Source: Luteimonas huabeiensis HB2 | GTDB taxonomy: Bacteria; Pseudomonadota; Gammaproteobacteria; Xanthomonadales; Xanthomonadaceae | DNA: 64,000 nucleotides | Direction of reading: 5' to 3' | Assembly: GCF_000559025.1 (NCBI RefSeq) | Contig: NZ_JAAN01000021.1 | Span: forward strand, 105,345 to 169,344 | Shown: positions 1 to 9,213 of the stretch, piece after piece | Layout: each line of letters opens with the position of its first letter | Numbering within the stretch: position 1 is the stretch's first letter | Made by a program: the position numbers and the translations under genes | Notes under the pieces: model-generated | Databases searched by the model: none | What the model saw: only the letters and a program-made list of their open reading frames with translations | What the model was told of the DNA's origin: nothing

Positions 1-93
1 GATCTCCAGGATCGAGTCGCGGTCGGTGTCCAGCCCCGTCATTTCCAGGTCGATCCAGACCAGCCGGCCTTCGCCCTCGTGCTCCACTGACAT
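1..93 (-). CDS. orn: Oligoribonuclease, N-terminal fragment
   Basis: Only the first 31 codons are present; the gene runs off the left edge. The translation contains VWIDLEMTGLD, the first exonuclease motif of the DEDDh family, where D and E bind the catalytic metals. Oligoribonuclease degrades RNA fragments of 2-5 nucleotides, including pGpG from cyclic-di-GMP breakdown, which would fit with the HD-GYP phosphodiesterase RpfG encoded nearby. The ATG is the only sensible start. It is divergent from the DUF2721 gene. Confidence 0.9.
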   Translation of the reverse strand, partial: MSVEHEGEGRLVWIDLEMTGLDTDRDSILEI

Positions 94-184
94 CTCCTCG
101 GGATCCGTGCGTTCGCACCGGCGGACGCGACGGCGCATGATATCGCAGCCCTTTCCCGCCATACGCCCGCGCCGCGCCCGCCCG

Positions 185-676
185 ATGCCCCTGACGACCG
201 AGCCGAACCACTACGCCATCCTCACCGCGATGCTGGCGCCCGCGTTTTTCCTGACCGCCACCGCCGGCCTGCTGACCTCGGCCAACGCGCGCCTGGCCCG
301 GGTCATCGACCGCAGCCGCGCGCTGCTGCGCGAGCTGGAGGAAAGCGAGGACGCCGAAGACCGCGCGATCATCGAGCAGCGCATCCGCCTGCAGCGCACG
401 CGCAGCCGGATGATCCTGCGCGCCAGCCAGCTGCTGTACGTGGCGATCAGCTGCTTCGTGGGCACCAGCCTGAGCGTGGCCGGCGATTCCTTCCTCGGCC
501 ACCGCGTGGCCCAGCTGCCCACGGTGCTGGCGGTGTTCGGCGTGCTGTCGATGCTGGCCGCCAGTGTGCTGCTCGCCAGCGAGGCCTCGCACGCCGTGGC
601 CGCGGTCAACCACGAGATGGACGACGCCTACGTCAAGGCCAACCGCAGGAACCGGGCGCGGCAGGCGGATCGGTAG
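185..676 (+). CDS. DUF2721 family membrane protein
   Basis: 163 residues. A hydrophobic N-terminal segment (about residues 8-30, with ILTAMLAPAFFLTATAGLL) is followed by a charged helix rich in R, E and D, then two more hydrophobic stretches (about 80-100 and 108-130). This three-segment pattern and the conserved LTSANARLARVIDR motif match the DUF2721 family, whose function is unknown. An in-frame ATG at 137 would add 16 mostly basic residues; I prefer the 185 start because the hydrophobic segment then lies near the N-terminus. Convergent with tadA. Confidence 0.75.
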   Translation: MPLTTEPNHYAILTAMLAPAFFLTATAGLLTSANARLARVIDRSRALLRELEESEDAEDRAIIEQRIRLQRTRSRMILRASQLLYVAISCFVGTSLSVAGDSFLGHRVAQLPTVLAVFGVLSMLAASVLLASEASHAVAAVNHEMDDAYVKANRRNRARQADR

Positions 677-685
677 AGCGGCCGC

Positions 686-1180
686 CTACGGCAGCGGCGC
701 GCGGCCGCGCTTGCGGCGGAAATAGTTGCTCAGCCGCGTGCCTGCCTCGTGCGCCAGCACGCCGCCGGAAACCGCCACGCGGTGGTTGTGGCGCGGATCC
801 AGCAGCAGGTCGAACACGCTGCCGGCCGCGCCGGTCTTGGGATCGGCCGCGCCGTAGACCAGCCGCGCCACCCGCGCGTGCACCACCGCCATCGCGCACA
901 TGGCGCAGGGCTCCAGGGTGACGTAGAGCGTGGTGCCGAGCAGGCGGTGGTTGCCCAGGCGCCGCCCGGCCGCGCGCAAGGCCACGATCTCGGCATGCGC
1001 GCTGGGATCGGACTCGCCGATGTTGCGGTTCCAGCCCTCGCCCAGCACCTCGCCCGCGGCCGACACCAGCACCGCGCCGACCGGGATCTCGTCGTCCTCG
1101 CGCTCGGCGCGTTCGGCCAGCGCCAGCGCATGGCGCATCCAGCGTTCGTCGTCGTCGGCAGGTTCCGGAGGCGGGATCAA
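686..1180 (-). CDS. tadA: tRNA-specific adenosine deaminase TadA
   Basis: TadA deaminates adenosine 34 to inosine in the wobble position of tRNA-Arg(ACG). The HAE motif (H62, E64) supplies a zinc ligand and the proton shuttle; PCAMC (C92, C95) supplies the other two ligands. The start is uncertain: ATG at 1138 would cut into the conserved W-M-R-H-A-L helix seen in E. coli TadA, so I extend to a TTG at 1180, the nearest upstream start codon that preserves it. About 164 residues, typical for the family. Confidence 0.88.
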   Translation of the reverse strand: MIPPPEPADDDERWMRHALALAERAEREDDEIPVGAVLVSAAGEVLGEGWNRNIGESDPSAHAEIVALRAAGRRLGNHRLLGTTLYVTLEPCAMCAMAVVHARVARLVYGAADPKTGAAGSVFDLLLDPRHNHRVAVSGGVLAHEAGTRLSNYFRRKRGRAPLP

Positions 1181-1215
1181 GCGCGCACGGCGAAAGACAG
1201 GCTCATGCGGCCATT

Positions 1216-1737
1216 CTAGCCCGTGCCCTCGCCCGCCTCCCAGGCGCCCGGCAAGGGCCCCGCCCCGCCGTGCGCCGGATCCGCCGCCGGCATCGGCACC
1301 GCTTCGATGCGGGCCAGGATCGCCGGCGTGGGCGGCTGCGTGCGCAGGTCGTAGTCCTGGCCCCGCGGGTAGGCGCCCACGACCAGGAAATCCGGCGAGG
1401 CCCGCACGCGCCGGTGACCGGTGCCGGCGGGCAGCACGAGCACGTCGCCCGCGCGCAGCGCCACGATTTCGCCGCCCGGCCCGCCGAGCTGCACGCGCGC
1501 CTCGCCGCCGGCCACGCCCAGGGCCTCGTGGGCAGTGGAATGGTAGTGGTGGTAGCCGAAGATGCCGTCGCGCCACCGCGGCGGCCAGGCGTTGGCGGCG
1601 AACAGGCGCTCGAACGCCGAAGCCGTGCCCTCGCGCCCGGCGCCGGCCAGGACGCGGCGATGGATCACCACCGGCAGGCGCGGATGGGTCATGCGCCCGC
1701 TGCCGGGTTCGAGCCGAAGGATGTCGGGAGATCGCAT
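1216..1737 (-). CDS. Cupin-domain protein (YjlB-like)
   Basis: 173 residues. The central part shows a cupin signature: GYHHYHSTAHEALGV provides the first histidine-rich metal motif, and RAGDVLVLPAGTGH the second, with the usual glycine and proline. The overall layout resembles Bacillus YjlB, for which no reaction is established. GAGGC lies just upstream of the chosen ATG; a second in-frame ATG at 1692 is possible. The stop lies about 35 bases from the tadA start and both genes point left, so they may share a transcript. Confidence 0.7.
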   Translation of the reverse strand: MRSPDILRLEPGSGRMTHPRLPVVIHRRVLAGAGREGTASAFERLFAANAWPPRWRDGIFGYHHYHSTAHEALGVAGGEARVQLGGPGGEIVALRAGDVLVLPAGTGHRRVRASPDFLVVGAYPRGQDYDLRTQPPTPAILARIEAVPMPAADPAHGGAGPLPGAWEAGEGTG

Positions 1738-1875
1738 GGGCGTGCCTCGCGCAGATGCCTCGCGGCGATTCTGGCGGCGCCGGCATGAAGGCGCGGACAC
1801 GTCCCCGCAGGCGGCCGGCAGGGACCTCGCGGGGGAGTACGATGTTCCGACCTTCCCACCTCTTCGGAGCCGGCC

Positions 1876-2277
1876 ATGCGCGCCTTCCGTGTTCTTTCCT
1901 TCCTGTTCCTGGCGTGCCTGGCGCTGGGCCTGTCCGCCTGTTCGTCTTCCAAGCCGGAGGCGACGGTGGAGGCGTTCTACCGTGCCGCCGCCAAGGGCGA
2001 CGTCGAGCGCGCCACCGCGCAGATCTCCTTCGCCGATGTCCCGGCCAACCAGATGGTGCAGGCCAAGGGCAAGGTGCAGATGATCGTCGGCGAGATGCAG
2101 AGCCGGGTCGAGGCCAACGACGGCCTGGACGCGATCGAGGTGGTCGAGTCCGAGATCGACGAGGCCGGCGACACCGCGCGCGTGCGTACCCGCCTGGTCT
2201 TCGGCAACGGCAAGGATACGAGCGAGACCCACCGGCTGGTCCGCGAGGACGGCGACTGGAAGATCGTCCTGCGGTGA
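1876..2277 (+). CDS. DUF4878-type lipoprotein
   Basis: 133 residues. The N-terminus is a lipoprotein signal peptide with a lipobox ending L-S-A-C (cysteine at about 22). The mature part begins with KPEATVEAFYRAAAKGDVE and ends with a DGDWKI motif, the pattern of small NTF2-like DUF4878 proteins. No catalytic residues are evident, so no function is assigned. GGAG precedes the ATG. The stop overlaps the GTG of the next gene by three bases, suggesting coupled translation. Confidence 0.72.
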   Translation: MRAFRVLSFLFLACLALGLSACSSSKPEATVEAFYRAAAKGDVERATAQISFADVPANQMVQAKGKVQMIVGEMQSRVEANDGLDAIEVVESEIDEAGDTARVRTRLVFGNGKDTSETHRLVREDGDWKIVLR

Positions 2278-2849
2278 GCGCGACGCGCCGCCTCGGGGCG
2301 TGGCTGGCGGCGCTGCTGCTCGCGCCGCTAGCCGCGCTTGCCGCGGCGGACCCGCTGCCGCCCGGCGCGCGGGCCGGCGACCTGATCTTCCGCGAGGGCA
2401 CCGAGGCGGTCAGCGCCGCGGTGATCGCCGTGGACCGGTCGGGCTACAGCCACGTCGGCATGCTGCTGGGCGGCCCGGGCCGCTGGCAGGTCCTGCACGC
2501 CACGCCGTCCGAAGTCCCGGGACGGCCGGACGGGGTGGTGATCGATCCGCTCGCGTTCTTCCTCGACCCGCAGCGCGCCCGGCGCCACGTCGTCTACGCG
2601 GTGCGCGCCGATGAGGAGCAGCGCGCCCGCGCGCTGGCGCATGCGCGCGAGCGCGTCGGCCGCCGCTTCCGGCTGGCGGACCCGTCCGGCACCTACTGCA
2701 CCGCGCTGGTCTGGGACGCGTGGCGGGCTGCCGGCGTCGATCTCGACGTGCGCTTCGTGCGCCTGGCGTTGCCGCTGATGCAGGGCGATTACCTGCTGCC
2801 GGGCGAGCTGATGGCGTCGCCCCGGCTGCGCCGCCTGCCGCTGCGCTGA
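2274..2849 (+). CDS. YiiX/YebB-like permuted papain-fold hydrolase
   Basis: 191 residues, GTG start overlapping the preceding stop codon. A signal peptide (about residues 1-26, LGAWLAALLLAPLAALAAA) directs export. The mature protein has RAGDLIFREG and a SGYSHVGMLLG motif with the putative catalytic histidine, then GTYCTALVWDAW carrying the cysteine. This histidine-then-cysteine order is characteristic of the circularly permuted NlpC/P60-like YiiX/YebB family, thought to act on amide bonds in the envelope. The substrate is unknown. Confidence 0.72.
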   Translation: MSATRRLGAWLAALLLAPLAALAAADPLPPGARAGDLIFREGTEAVSAAVIAVDRSGYSHVGMLLGGPGRWQVLHATPSEVPGRPDGVVIDPLAFFLDPQRARRHVVYAVRADEEQRARALAHARERVGRRFRLADPSGTYCTALVWDAWRAAGVDLDVRFVRLALPLMQGDYLLPGELMASPRLRRLPLR

Positions 2850-2879
2850 GGCCGCGGTACGCGGCCGCTGTGCTACCAT

Positions 2880-3012
2880 GCGCGTCCCCTTGGGGAGTAG
2901 CCTGCTTCCGGCTCTCGGAAGCGCCCGCGTCAACATGCTCGGCCTGTCCTGGCCGTGGCGCGGGCAACCAGTCCGGGTTGGCGAGACCAGCGGTTCGCGG
3001 ATGCACGAGCGG
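2880..3012 (+). ncRNA. yybP-ykoY manganese riboswitch
   Basis: The leader upstream of mntP carries the core of this riboswitch class: CTTGGGGAGTAGCCTGC near 2888-2904, then a GC-rich stem, and GGCGAGACCAGCG near 2979-2991. Known family members bind Mn2+ where the two conserved loops dock and turn on manganese export genes. The leader stretches to about 3065, just before the mntP ATG, leaving room for an expression platform. The boundaries are approximate. Confidence 0.85.
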
Positions 3013-3065
3013 TCGGGCGTGTCCGTGGCCGCGCCTGCGTCCGCCCGGCCGCCGATCCCTCCCCC

Positions 3066-3656
3066 ATGCACCCATTCTCCATCCTGCTCATCGGCATCGC
3101 GATGTCGACGGACGCCTTCGCGGCCGCCATCGGCAAGGGCGCGGCGATGCGCAAGCCGCGCCTGCGCGATGCGCTGCGCGCCGGTCTCATCTTCGGCGTC
3201 ATCGAAGCGCTGACCCCGGTCATCGGCTGGTGGCTCGGCCGCAGCGCGCTGCCGCTGGTCGATGCCTTCGACCACTGGATCGCCTTCGGCCTGCTGGTGC
3301 TGCTGGGCGGTCGCATGATCCACGCCGGCCTCGCCGGCGCCGACGAACACGAGGCCGAGGCCGATCCGGCCTCGCCGGGGCGCCGGCACGGTTTCTGGAC
3401 GCTGGCCGCGACCGGCTTCGCCACCAGCATCGACGCGCTGGCGGTCGGCGTCGGCCTGGCCTTCCTCGACGTCAACATCGCCGTGGTGGCGACGATCATC
3501 GGCCTGTGCACGCTGGCGATGGTGACCGCGGGCGTGATGCTGGGCCGCGTGCTCGGCACGATCGTCGGCAAGCGGGCAGAGATCGTCGGCGGCGCGATCC
3601 TGATCCTGATCGGCGCCACCATCGTCTATGAACACGTCTACGGCGCGGCCGGCTGA
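3066..3656 (+). CDS. mntP: Manganese efflux pump MntP
   Basis: 196 residues in six hydrophobic segments arranged as two repeats. Each half carries the acidic helix motif of the family: [13 protein letters not shown] near residue 13 and [14 protein letters not shown] near residue 120. MntP exports Mn2+ from the cytoplasm and relieves manganese toxicity. The riboswitch directly upstream confirms the assignment and implies induction by manganese. The end is convergent with the lipoprotein gene at 3679. Confidence 0.93.
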   Translation: MHPFSILLIGIAMSTDAFAAAIGKGAAMRKPRLRDALRAGLIFGVIEALTPVIGWWLGRSALPLVDAFDHWIAFGLLVLLGGRMIHAGLAGADEHEAEADPASPGRRHGFWTLAATGFATSIDALAVGVGLAFLDVNIAVVATIIGLCTLAMVTAGVMLGRVLGTIVGKRAEIVGGAILILIGATIVYEHVYGAAG

Positions 3657-3678
3657 CGACCCCGGCGCGGGCGCCGGA

Positions 3679-4122
3679 TCAGCGCAGCGTCGGCGTCCAC
3701 TCGGCGCTGGTCAGGCGCCACTCGTCGCCTTCCAGCCGCCAGCCGCTGCGGACCTGGTACACCTGCGCGCGGTCGGGCAGCAGGCGCCCGCTGCCGCCGG
3801 TCGCGGCGGCGGCGAAGCGTACCGTCGCGTGCCCCTGCCCCATCTCGATCGTCAACGGCCCGGTCTCCAGCCCGATGCGGGCGTGCTGCAGGAAGTACAG
3901 GGCCGCGGTGCGCCGCGCGGCGTCGCGGTCCATGCCGCCCGGTCCGACGAAGTCGTCGGCCAGGTACGCCGAGAACGCGGCGGCGTCGCGCGCGGTCGCC
4001 GCCTCCTGCATCGCGTCCAGGGTCCGCCGCAGCGCCTGCTCGGGCGGCGTGCGCGCGCAGGCCGCCAGCAGCGCGCAAGCCGCCAGAATCACGGCGGCGC
4101 GGCGTCGGATGGTGCGTTGCAA
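3679..4122 (-). CDS. SnoaL/NTF2-like lipoprotein
   Basis: About 147 residues. A basic start is followed by [14 protein letters not shown], a lipoprotein signal with lipobox cysteine. The mature region ([25 protein letters not shown]) resembles nuclear-transport-factor-2 folds, and the C-terminus [15 protein letters not shown] is also typical. I chose a TTG start at 4122 because GGAGAG lies upstream at good spacing and it gives a clean signal peptide. Upstream ATGs would add a hydrophilic stretch before the signal. Function not assigned. Confidence 0.6.
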   Translation of the reverse strand: MQRTIRRRAAVILAACALLAACARTPPEQALRRTLDAMQEAATARDAAAFSAYLADDFVGPGGMDRDAARRTAALYFLQHARIGLETGPLTIEMGQGHATVRFAAAATGGSGRLLPDRAQVYQVRSGWRLEGDEWRLTSAEWTPTLR

Positions 4123-4276
4123 CGTCGTCTCTCCGTTCGCGACCCGTTCGCGGTGCATTCGCAGCATATCGGCGCCATCCGGCGCGCGCACGCTTTGCCA
4201 GCCCCCGGGAGCTGTGCGACGATCCCGTCCACGTGAGAGGGCGCGCGCGAGCGCAGACAGAAGGGAGAGATTCCGC

Positions 4277-5965
4277 ATGAGCCACGACCGGCCCTGGCTG
4301 GCGCAGTACCCTGCCGGCGTACCCGCCGAGATCGACGTCGACGAGTTTCCCTCGATCCCCGCCGTGCTGCAGGGCGCGATCGAGAAGTTCCGCGACCGCG
4401 CCGCGTTCTCCAACATGGGCAAGGCGATCACCTATGCCGAGCTCGACGAGGCCAGCCGCCAGTTCGCCGCCTATCTGCTCGGCGAGCTGAAGCTCAAGAA
4501 GGGCGATCGCGTGGCGATCATGATGCCCAACTGCCTGCAGTACCCGATCGCCACCTTCGGCATCCTGCGCGCCGGGCTGGTGGTGGTGAATGTCAACCCG
4601 ATGTACACGGTGCGCGAGTTCAAGCACCAGATGGCCGACTCCGGCACGACCGCGATCCTGGTGCTGGACAACTTCGCCCACACCGTGCAGAAGGCGCTGC
4701 CCGACACCGCCATCCGCCACGTGATCACCACCGGGCTCGGCGACCTGCTGGGCTTCCCCAAGGGCCCCATCGTGAACTTCGTGCTCAAGCACGTGAAGAA
4801 GATGGTGCCCGACTACGACATCCCGGGCGCGGTGCGCTTCCGCGACGCGCTCGCCGCCGGCCGCCGGCACCCGCTGCCGGAAGTCGCCATCGACGCCCAG
4901 GACATCGCCTTCCTGCAGTACACCGGCGGCACCACCGGCGTGGCCAAGGGCGCGATCCTGACCCACCGCAACCTGGTGGCGAACATGCAGCAGGCCTCGG
5001 CCTGGATCGGCCAGGTCGTCAGGCCGGGCGAGGAAACCATCGTCACCGCGCTGCCGCTCTATCACATCTTCGCGTTGACGGCCAACGGCCTGGTCTTCAT
5101 GAAGCTCGGCGGCAAGAACCTGCTGATCACCAACCCGCGCGACATGCCCGGCTTCGTCAAGGAGCTCAATCGCGAGCGCTTCACCGCGATCACCGGCGTC
5201 AACACGCTGTTCAACGGCCTGCTCAACACGCCCGGCTTCGACCGGGTGGACTTCTCCTCGCTGCGCCTGACCCTGGGCGGCGGCATGGCCGTGCAGCGGG
5301 CGGTGGCCGAGCGCTGGAAGCAGGTCACCGGCTGCACCCTGATCGAGGCGTACGGCCTGACCGAGACCTCGCCGGCGGCCTGCATCAACCCGATGACCCT
5401 GGCCGAGTACAACGGCTCGATCGGCTTGCCGATCCCCTCCACCGACGCCTGCATCAAGAGCGAGGACGGCCGCATGCTGCCCGTGGGCGAGGTCGGCGAA
5501 CTCTGCATCAAGGGACCGCAAGTCATGCCCGGCTACTGGCAGAGGCCCGAGGAGACCGCCAAGGCGATCGACGCCGAGGGCTGGCTGCACACCGGCGACA
5601 TGGCCAGGATGGACGAGCAGGGCTTCTTCTACGTCGTCGACCGCAAGAAGGACATGATCCTGGTGTCCGGCTTCAACGTGTACCCCAACGAGGTCGAGGA
5701 CGTCATCGCGATGATGCCCGGGGTGCTCGAGGTCGCCGCGGTCGGCGTGCCCGACGAGAAGTCCGGCGAAGTGGTGAAGGTGTTCATCGTCAAGAAGGAT
5801 CCCTCGCTCACCGAGGCCCAGGTCAAGGCCTATGCGCGCGAGAACCTCACCGGCTACAAGCAGCCTCGCCACGTGGAGTTCCGCAAGGAACTGCCCAAGA
5901 CCAACGTCGGCAAGATCCTGCGCCGCGAGCTGAAGGAAGAGGCCCGGGCGTCGTCTCCCGGTTGA
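4277..5965 (+). CDS. rpfB: Long-chain fatty acid-CoA ligase (RpfB/FadD)
   Basis: 562 residues. AMP-binding signatures are clear: [12 protein letters not shown] (about residue 215), YGLTETSP (about 360) and GWLHTGDMA (about 437), with the C-terminal lysine in [12 protein letters not shown]. The enzyme activates fatty acids to acyl-CoA. In Xanthomonas the equivalent gene beside rpfF is rpfB, linked to DSF turnover and free fatty-acid handling. GGGAGAGA precedes the ATG. The gene lies immediately upstream of rpfF but is separated from it by a strong terminator. Confidence 0.92.
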   Translation: MSHDRPWLAQYPAGVPAEIDVDEFPSIPAVLQGAIEKFRDRAAFSNMGKAITYAELDEASRQFAAYLLGELKLKKGDRVAIMMPNCLQYPIATFGILRAGLVVVNVNPMYTVREFKHQMADSGTTAILVLDNFAHTVQKALPDTAIRHVITTGLGDLLGFPKGPIVNFVLKHVKKMVPDYDIPGAVRFRDALAAGRRHPLPEVAIDAQDIAFLQYTGGTTGVAKGAILTHRNLVANMQQASAWIGQVVRPGEETIVTALPLYHIFALTANGLVFMKLGGKNLLITNPRDMPGFVKELNRERFTAITGVNTLFNGLLNTPGFDRVDFSSLRLTLGGGMAVQRAVAERWKQVTGCTLIEAYGLTETSPAACINPMTLAEYNGSIGLPIPSTDACIKSEDGRMLPVGEVGELCIKGPQVMPGYWQRPEETAKAIDAEGWLHTGDMARMDEQGFFYVVDRKKDMILVSGFNVYPNEVEDVIAMMPGVLEVAAVGVPDEKSGEVVKVFIVKKDPSLTEAQVKAYARENLTGYKQPRHVEFRKELPKTNVGKILRRELKEEARASSPG

Positions 5966-5988
5966 CCGCCGCGGCTTCGCCGAGTCGG

Positions 5989-6016
5989 AAAAAGGCCCCG
6001 CGCGCGGGGCCTTTTT
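5989..6016 (+). terminator. Intrinsic terminator after rpfB
   Basis: A perfect GC-rich hairpin (GGCCCCGCG pairing with CGCGGGGCC) flanked by A5 and T5 lies 23 bases past the rpfB stop. It is symmetrical and could work on both strands. It implies that rpfF is largely driven by its own promoter in the 127 bases that follow. Confidence 0.9.
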
Positions 6017-6143
6017 CGTGGCCGTTGCGCGCTTTCGCGGCCGACGCGGTCGGCTCTTGCGCCAGGTGTAGCATCGTGCGGGCAGCGCGGCCCGCCCCCG
6101 CCTGCGGTCCGTCTCCAGGGCGGCACCCAGCCGAGAACAACCC

Positions 6144-7025
6144 ATGAACAACGTCGAGAAGCTTCACCGCCCGCGTACCTACTCCACCCTCCGAATCGAA
6201 TCGGACGCTTCCGATACCGTGCACTGGATGTTCATGCATGCAGGATTGCAGCCCGGCGAGCGCCCCTGCTTCCGGCCGGCGCTGATGGCCGACATGTGGG
6301 GCTTCCTCAGCGCGATCACGCTGCGCGAAGGCCAGCGCGTGCCGGGGCGCTTGCGCCACGTCGTGCTGGCGTCCGACAGCGACGCCTTCAATCTCGGAGG
6401 CGATCTGGAGCTGTTTTCCCGCCTGATCCGCAGCGCCGATCGCCAGAGCCTGCTCGACTACGCCCGCAAGTGCGTGGAAGGCGTGCACCACATCAACAAC
6501 GGTCTCGGCGGCGACGTGCGCACCATCGCCCTGGTGCAGGGCGACGCGCTCGGCGGCGGCTTCGAGCTCGCGCTCTCCTGCCAGACCATCGTGGCCGAGG
6601 AAGACGTCGGCATGGGCCTGCCCGAGGTGCTGTTCGGCCTGTTCCCGGGCATGGGCGCGTACTCCTTCCTGTGCAAGCGCGTCTCGGCCAAGCTCGCCGA
6701 GCAGATCATCCTGGACGGCCGCATCTACAGCAGCCAGGAACTGCACGCCATGGGCATCGTCGACGTGCTGGTGCCCCGCGGCCAGGGGATCGCCACGGTC
6801 GAAGAACTGGTGCGCAAGCAGCAGCGCGCCGCGTTCGCGCACATCGCGCTCAACAGCGTGCGCGCGGTGGCGCAGCCGGTCAGCTACGAGGAGCTGATGC
6901 GGATCGCCGAGATCTGGGTCGATACCGCGCTGGCGCTGGGCGATCGGTCGCTGCGCACGATGGACCGCATCGTCCGCGCGCAGACCCGGCGCGTCGAGGC
7001 GACCAGGGCCCGCGCCGGCACCTGA
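6144..7025 (+). CDS. rpfF: DSF synthase RpfF (enoyl-CoA hydratase/thioesterase)
   Basis: 293 residues of the crotonase fold. RpfF converts 3-hydroxyacyl-ACP to cis-2-unsaturated fatty acid (DSF) and releases it as a free acid. The two catalytic glutamates known from Xanthomonas RpfF fall at exactly the expected places: E141 in GGGFELALS and E161 in GLPEVLFGLFPGMGA. The flanking rpfB, rpfC and rpfG complete the pathway. It is convergent with rpfC, with only 10 bases between the stops. Feedback control through RpfC binding is known in the family. Confidence 0.96.
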   Translation: MNNVEKLHRPRTYSTLRIESDASDTVHWMFMHAGLQPGERPCFRPALMADMWGFLSAITLREGQRVPGRLRHVVLASDSDAFNLGGDLELFSRLIRSADRQSLLDYARKCVEGVHHINNGLGGDVRTIALVQGDALGGGFELALSCQTIVAEEDVGMGLPEVLFGLFPGMGAYSFLCKRVSAKLAEQIILDGRIYSSQELHAMGIVDVLVPRGQGIATVEELVRKQQRAAFAHIALNSVRAVAQPVSYEELMRIAEIWVDTALALGDRSLRTMDRIVRAQTRRVEATRARAGT

Positions 7026-7035
7026 GGCGACGGGC

Positions 7036-9204
7036 TCACGAGTCGCGCGCGGCGCTCGCGTGGCCGCGCGCGACCAACAGGCCCCGCCCGCCGGCGAGGT
7101 GGCCGCGCAGCGCCTCCAGCCGCCGCGGCCATTCCCGCCGCAGCTGCCATCCGGCGGTCTTCATCACGTCGCCGGAGGCCGCCGCCAATGCGCTCAGGCC
7201 CAGGTTGCTGGCCACGCCCTTGAGCGCGTGCGCATGGTCGCGCACCGCATCCCAGTCTTCCTCGCGCGCGGCGCGTTCGAGCCGGTCGAGCGAGGCATCG
7301 GCGTCCTCGAGGCACTGGCCGACGAACTTCTCGAGGAACCGCTCGCCCATGTCCAGACCGGCGAGTTCCTCGAGCACGGATTCGTCGAATGCGCCGGACT
7401 CCGGCCCATCGCCTTCCGCGACCGGCGGATCGAAGCCGCTGCCCTGCTTCGCGGCGGTGCCGCGCGCGCCCGCGGCGGCGATCTCGGCGAGCAGGTCGAG
7501 CAGCTTCGTGGCGACTACCGGCTTGGCGAGGAAGGCGTAGGCGCCGGCGCGTTCGCAGTTCCTGATCGATTCCGGGGTGACGTCCGCGCTCAGCACGATC
7601 ACCGGCGTCTTCGGCGCGCCCGCCTGCAGGACCCGGAACTCGTTGAGCAGGTCGAGCCCGCTGACCCCCGGCATGTGCAGGTCCACCACGATCGCGTCGT
7701 AGTCGCGTAGCGCCACCGCCTCGAGCACTTCCTCGCCGCCGGCGACGCTGGAGACCACGTGTCCGGCCTTCTGCAGCAGGCGCTCGAGCACCATCCGGTT
7801 GGCGGCGTGATCGTCGGCGATCAGCACGTGCATGGATCTGACCCGCGCCCGATGGCGCAGGAACGCATCGCCGAACGCGATCACGTTCTCGCCCGTGGCG
7901 GCGCCTTCGGCGCCGCTGCGGCCTGCCGGCGCAGCCCCGGGCACGGCGGCCACGGCCGCGAACGGCAGCTCGACCCAGAAGCGGCTGCCGAACCGCTCCC
8001 GGCTTTCGAAGCCGATGCTGCCGCCCATCGCCTCGGCCAGCCGCTTGGCGATGCTGGTGCCGAGCCCGGTGCCGCCGAAGCCCCTCGCCAGCGTCGTGTC
8101 CACCTGCTCGAACGCCTCGAACAGGCGTTCGCGCGCGGACTCGGGGATGCCGATGCCGGTATCGGCGACCAGGAACTTCAGCCGCACCAGCGATCCCTCG
8201 CCTCCGACCGCTTCCACGCTCAGCCGGACGGAGCCTTCGTGGGTGAACTTGACCGCATTGCTGACCAGGTTGAGGAGGATCTGCCGCAGGTGCGCGGCGT
8301 CGCCGTTCACCCACTCCGGGACGTCGTCGGCGACCTCGGAACGGTAGTCGAGCCGCTTCTCCCGCGCGGCCGGCTGCAGGATCAGGTCGATGCTGCGGAT
8401 CAGCTCCCGGACCGAGAACACGCTGTCCACCAGCTTGACCTTCCCCGCCTCGATCGCGGAGATGTCGAGCACGTCCTCCACCAGCGCCAGCAGGTTGCTG
8501 GTGGAGGCGCGGATCGTGGCCAGGTACTCGCGCTGCTCGGCGTCCAGGCGGGTGGTGGCCAGCAGTTCCGACACGCCCGCCAGCCCGTTCAACGGGGTGC
8601 GGAACTCGTGGCTCATGTTGGCGAGGAAGCGCGACTTGGCCTCGTTGGCGCGCATCGCCTCGCGCGTGGCCAGGGTCAGATCGCGCAGCAGCTTGGCCAG
8701 GTACAGCGGCACCGCGACCAGCCCCACCAGCAGGCCGATGGTCAGCGAGAGATTGTGGTGCCAGTAGACGTTCAGCGTCGCCGCGCTGCCGAAGCTCAGC
8801 AGTGCCAGGATCATGGCGGCGTACAGGTACCGGTTGCCGTAGCGCAGGCCGTTGCCGACCGTGACCCACTGGATCAGCACGTACACCCAGGCCAGCGGGC
8901 CGCCCATGACCGCCATCGCCGCGCCCATCAGGCCGTAGTCCGAGAGCATGCCGACGATGCGGCGGAGGTCGGAACGGCCGGGGCGGATCAGGATCGCGCA
9001 CAGCAGCGCCACGCCGACCGCGAAGCCGATCGCCACCATCGCCATCACCGGGCCGTATGCGGGCGGCCTGGAACCGACGAAATCGCTCCAGAGCAGGAAC
9101 ACCAGCACGACCGACAGCAGCCCCAGCCGCACCAGCGCCTGGGCATGCTCCGTATCCGGCCTCTGCGACAGGCGCGATACGACCCATTTCAGGGGTGGGA
9201 TCAC
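7036..9204 (-). CDS. rpfC: Hybrid sensor kinase RpfC (DSF receptor)
   Basis: 722 residues. Five hydrophobic segments (about residues 22-170) form the DSF-sensing membrane region. The cytoplasmic part has a HisKA domain with H199 in NMSHEFRTPLNG, an HATPase domain with DTGIGIP and GGTGLGTSI, a receiver with D508 in VVDLHMPG, and a C-terminal Hpt domain with H659 in HALKG. Xanthomonas RpfC has the same four-module layout. It starts with GTG, 10 bases after the rpfG stop, so rpfG-rpfC is one operon. Confidence 0.95.
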   Translation of the reverse strand: MIPPLKWVVSRLSQRPDTEHAQALVRLGLLSVVLVFLLWSDFVGSRPPAYGPVMAMVAIGFAVGVALLCAILIRPGRSDLRRIVGMLSDYGLMGAAMAVMGGPLAWVYVLIQWVTVGNGLRYGNRYLYAAMILALLSFGSAATLNVYWHHNLSLTIGLLVGLVAVPLYLAKLLRDLTLATREAMRANEAKSRFLANMSHEFRTPLNGLAGVSELLATTRLDAEQREYLATIRASTSNLLALVEDVLDISAIEAGKVKLVDSVFSVRELIRSIDLILQPAAREKRLDYRSEVADDVPEWVNGDAAHLRQILLNLVSNAVKFTHEGSVRLSVEAVGGEGSLVRLKFLVADTGIGIPESARERLFEAFEQVDTTLARGFGGTGLGTSIAKRLAEAMGGSIGFESRERFGSRFWVELPFAAVAAVPGAAPAGRSGAEGAATGENVIAFGDAFLRHRARVRSMHVLIADDHAANRMVLERLLQKAGHVVSSVAGGEEVLEAVALRDYDAIVVDLHMPGVSGLDLLNEFRVLQAGAPKTPVIVLSADVTPESIRNCERAGAYAFLAKPVVATKLLDLLAEIAAAGARGTAAKQGSGFDPPVAEGDGPESGAFDESVLEELAGLDMGERFLEKFVGQCLEDADASLDRLERAAREEDWDAVRDHAHALKGVASNLGLSALAAASGDVMKTAGWQLRREWPRRLEALRGHLAGGRGLLVARGHASAARDS

Positions 9205-9213
9205 CGCCGGAAC

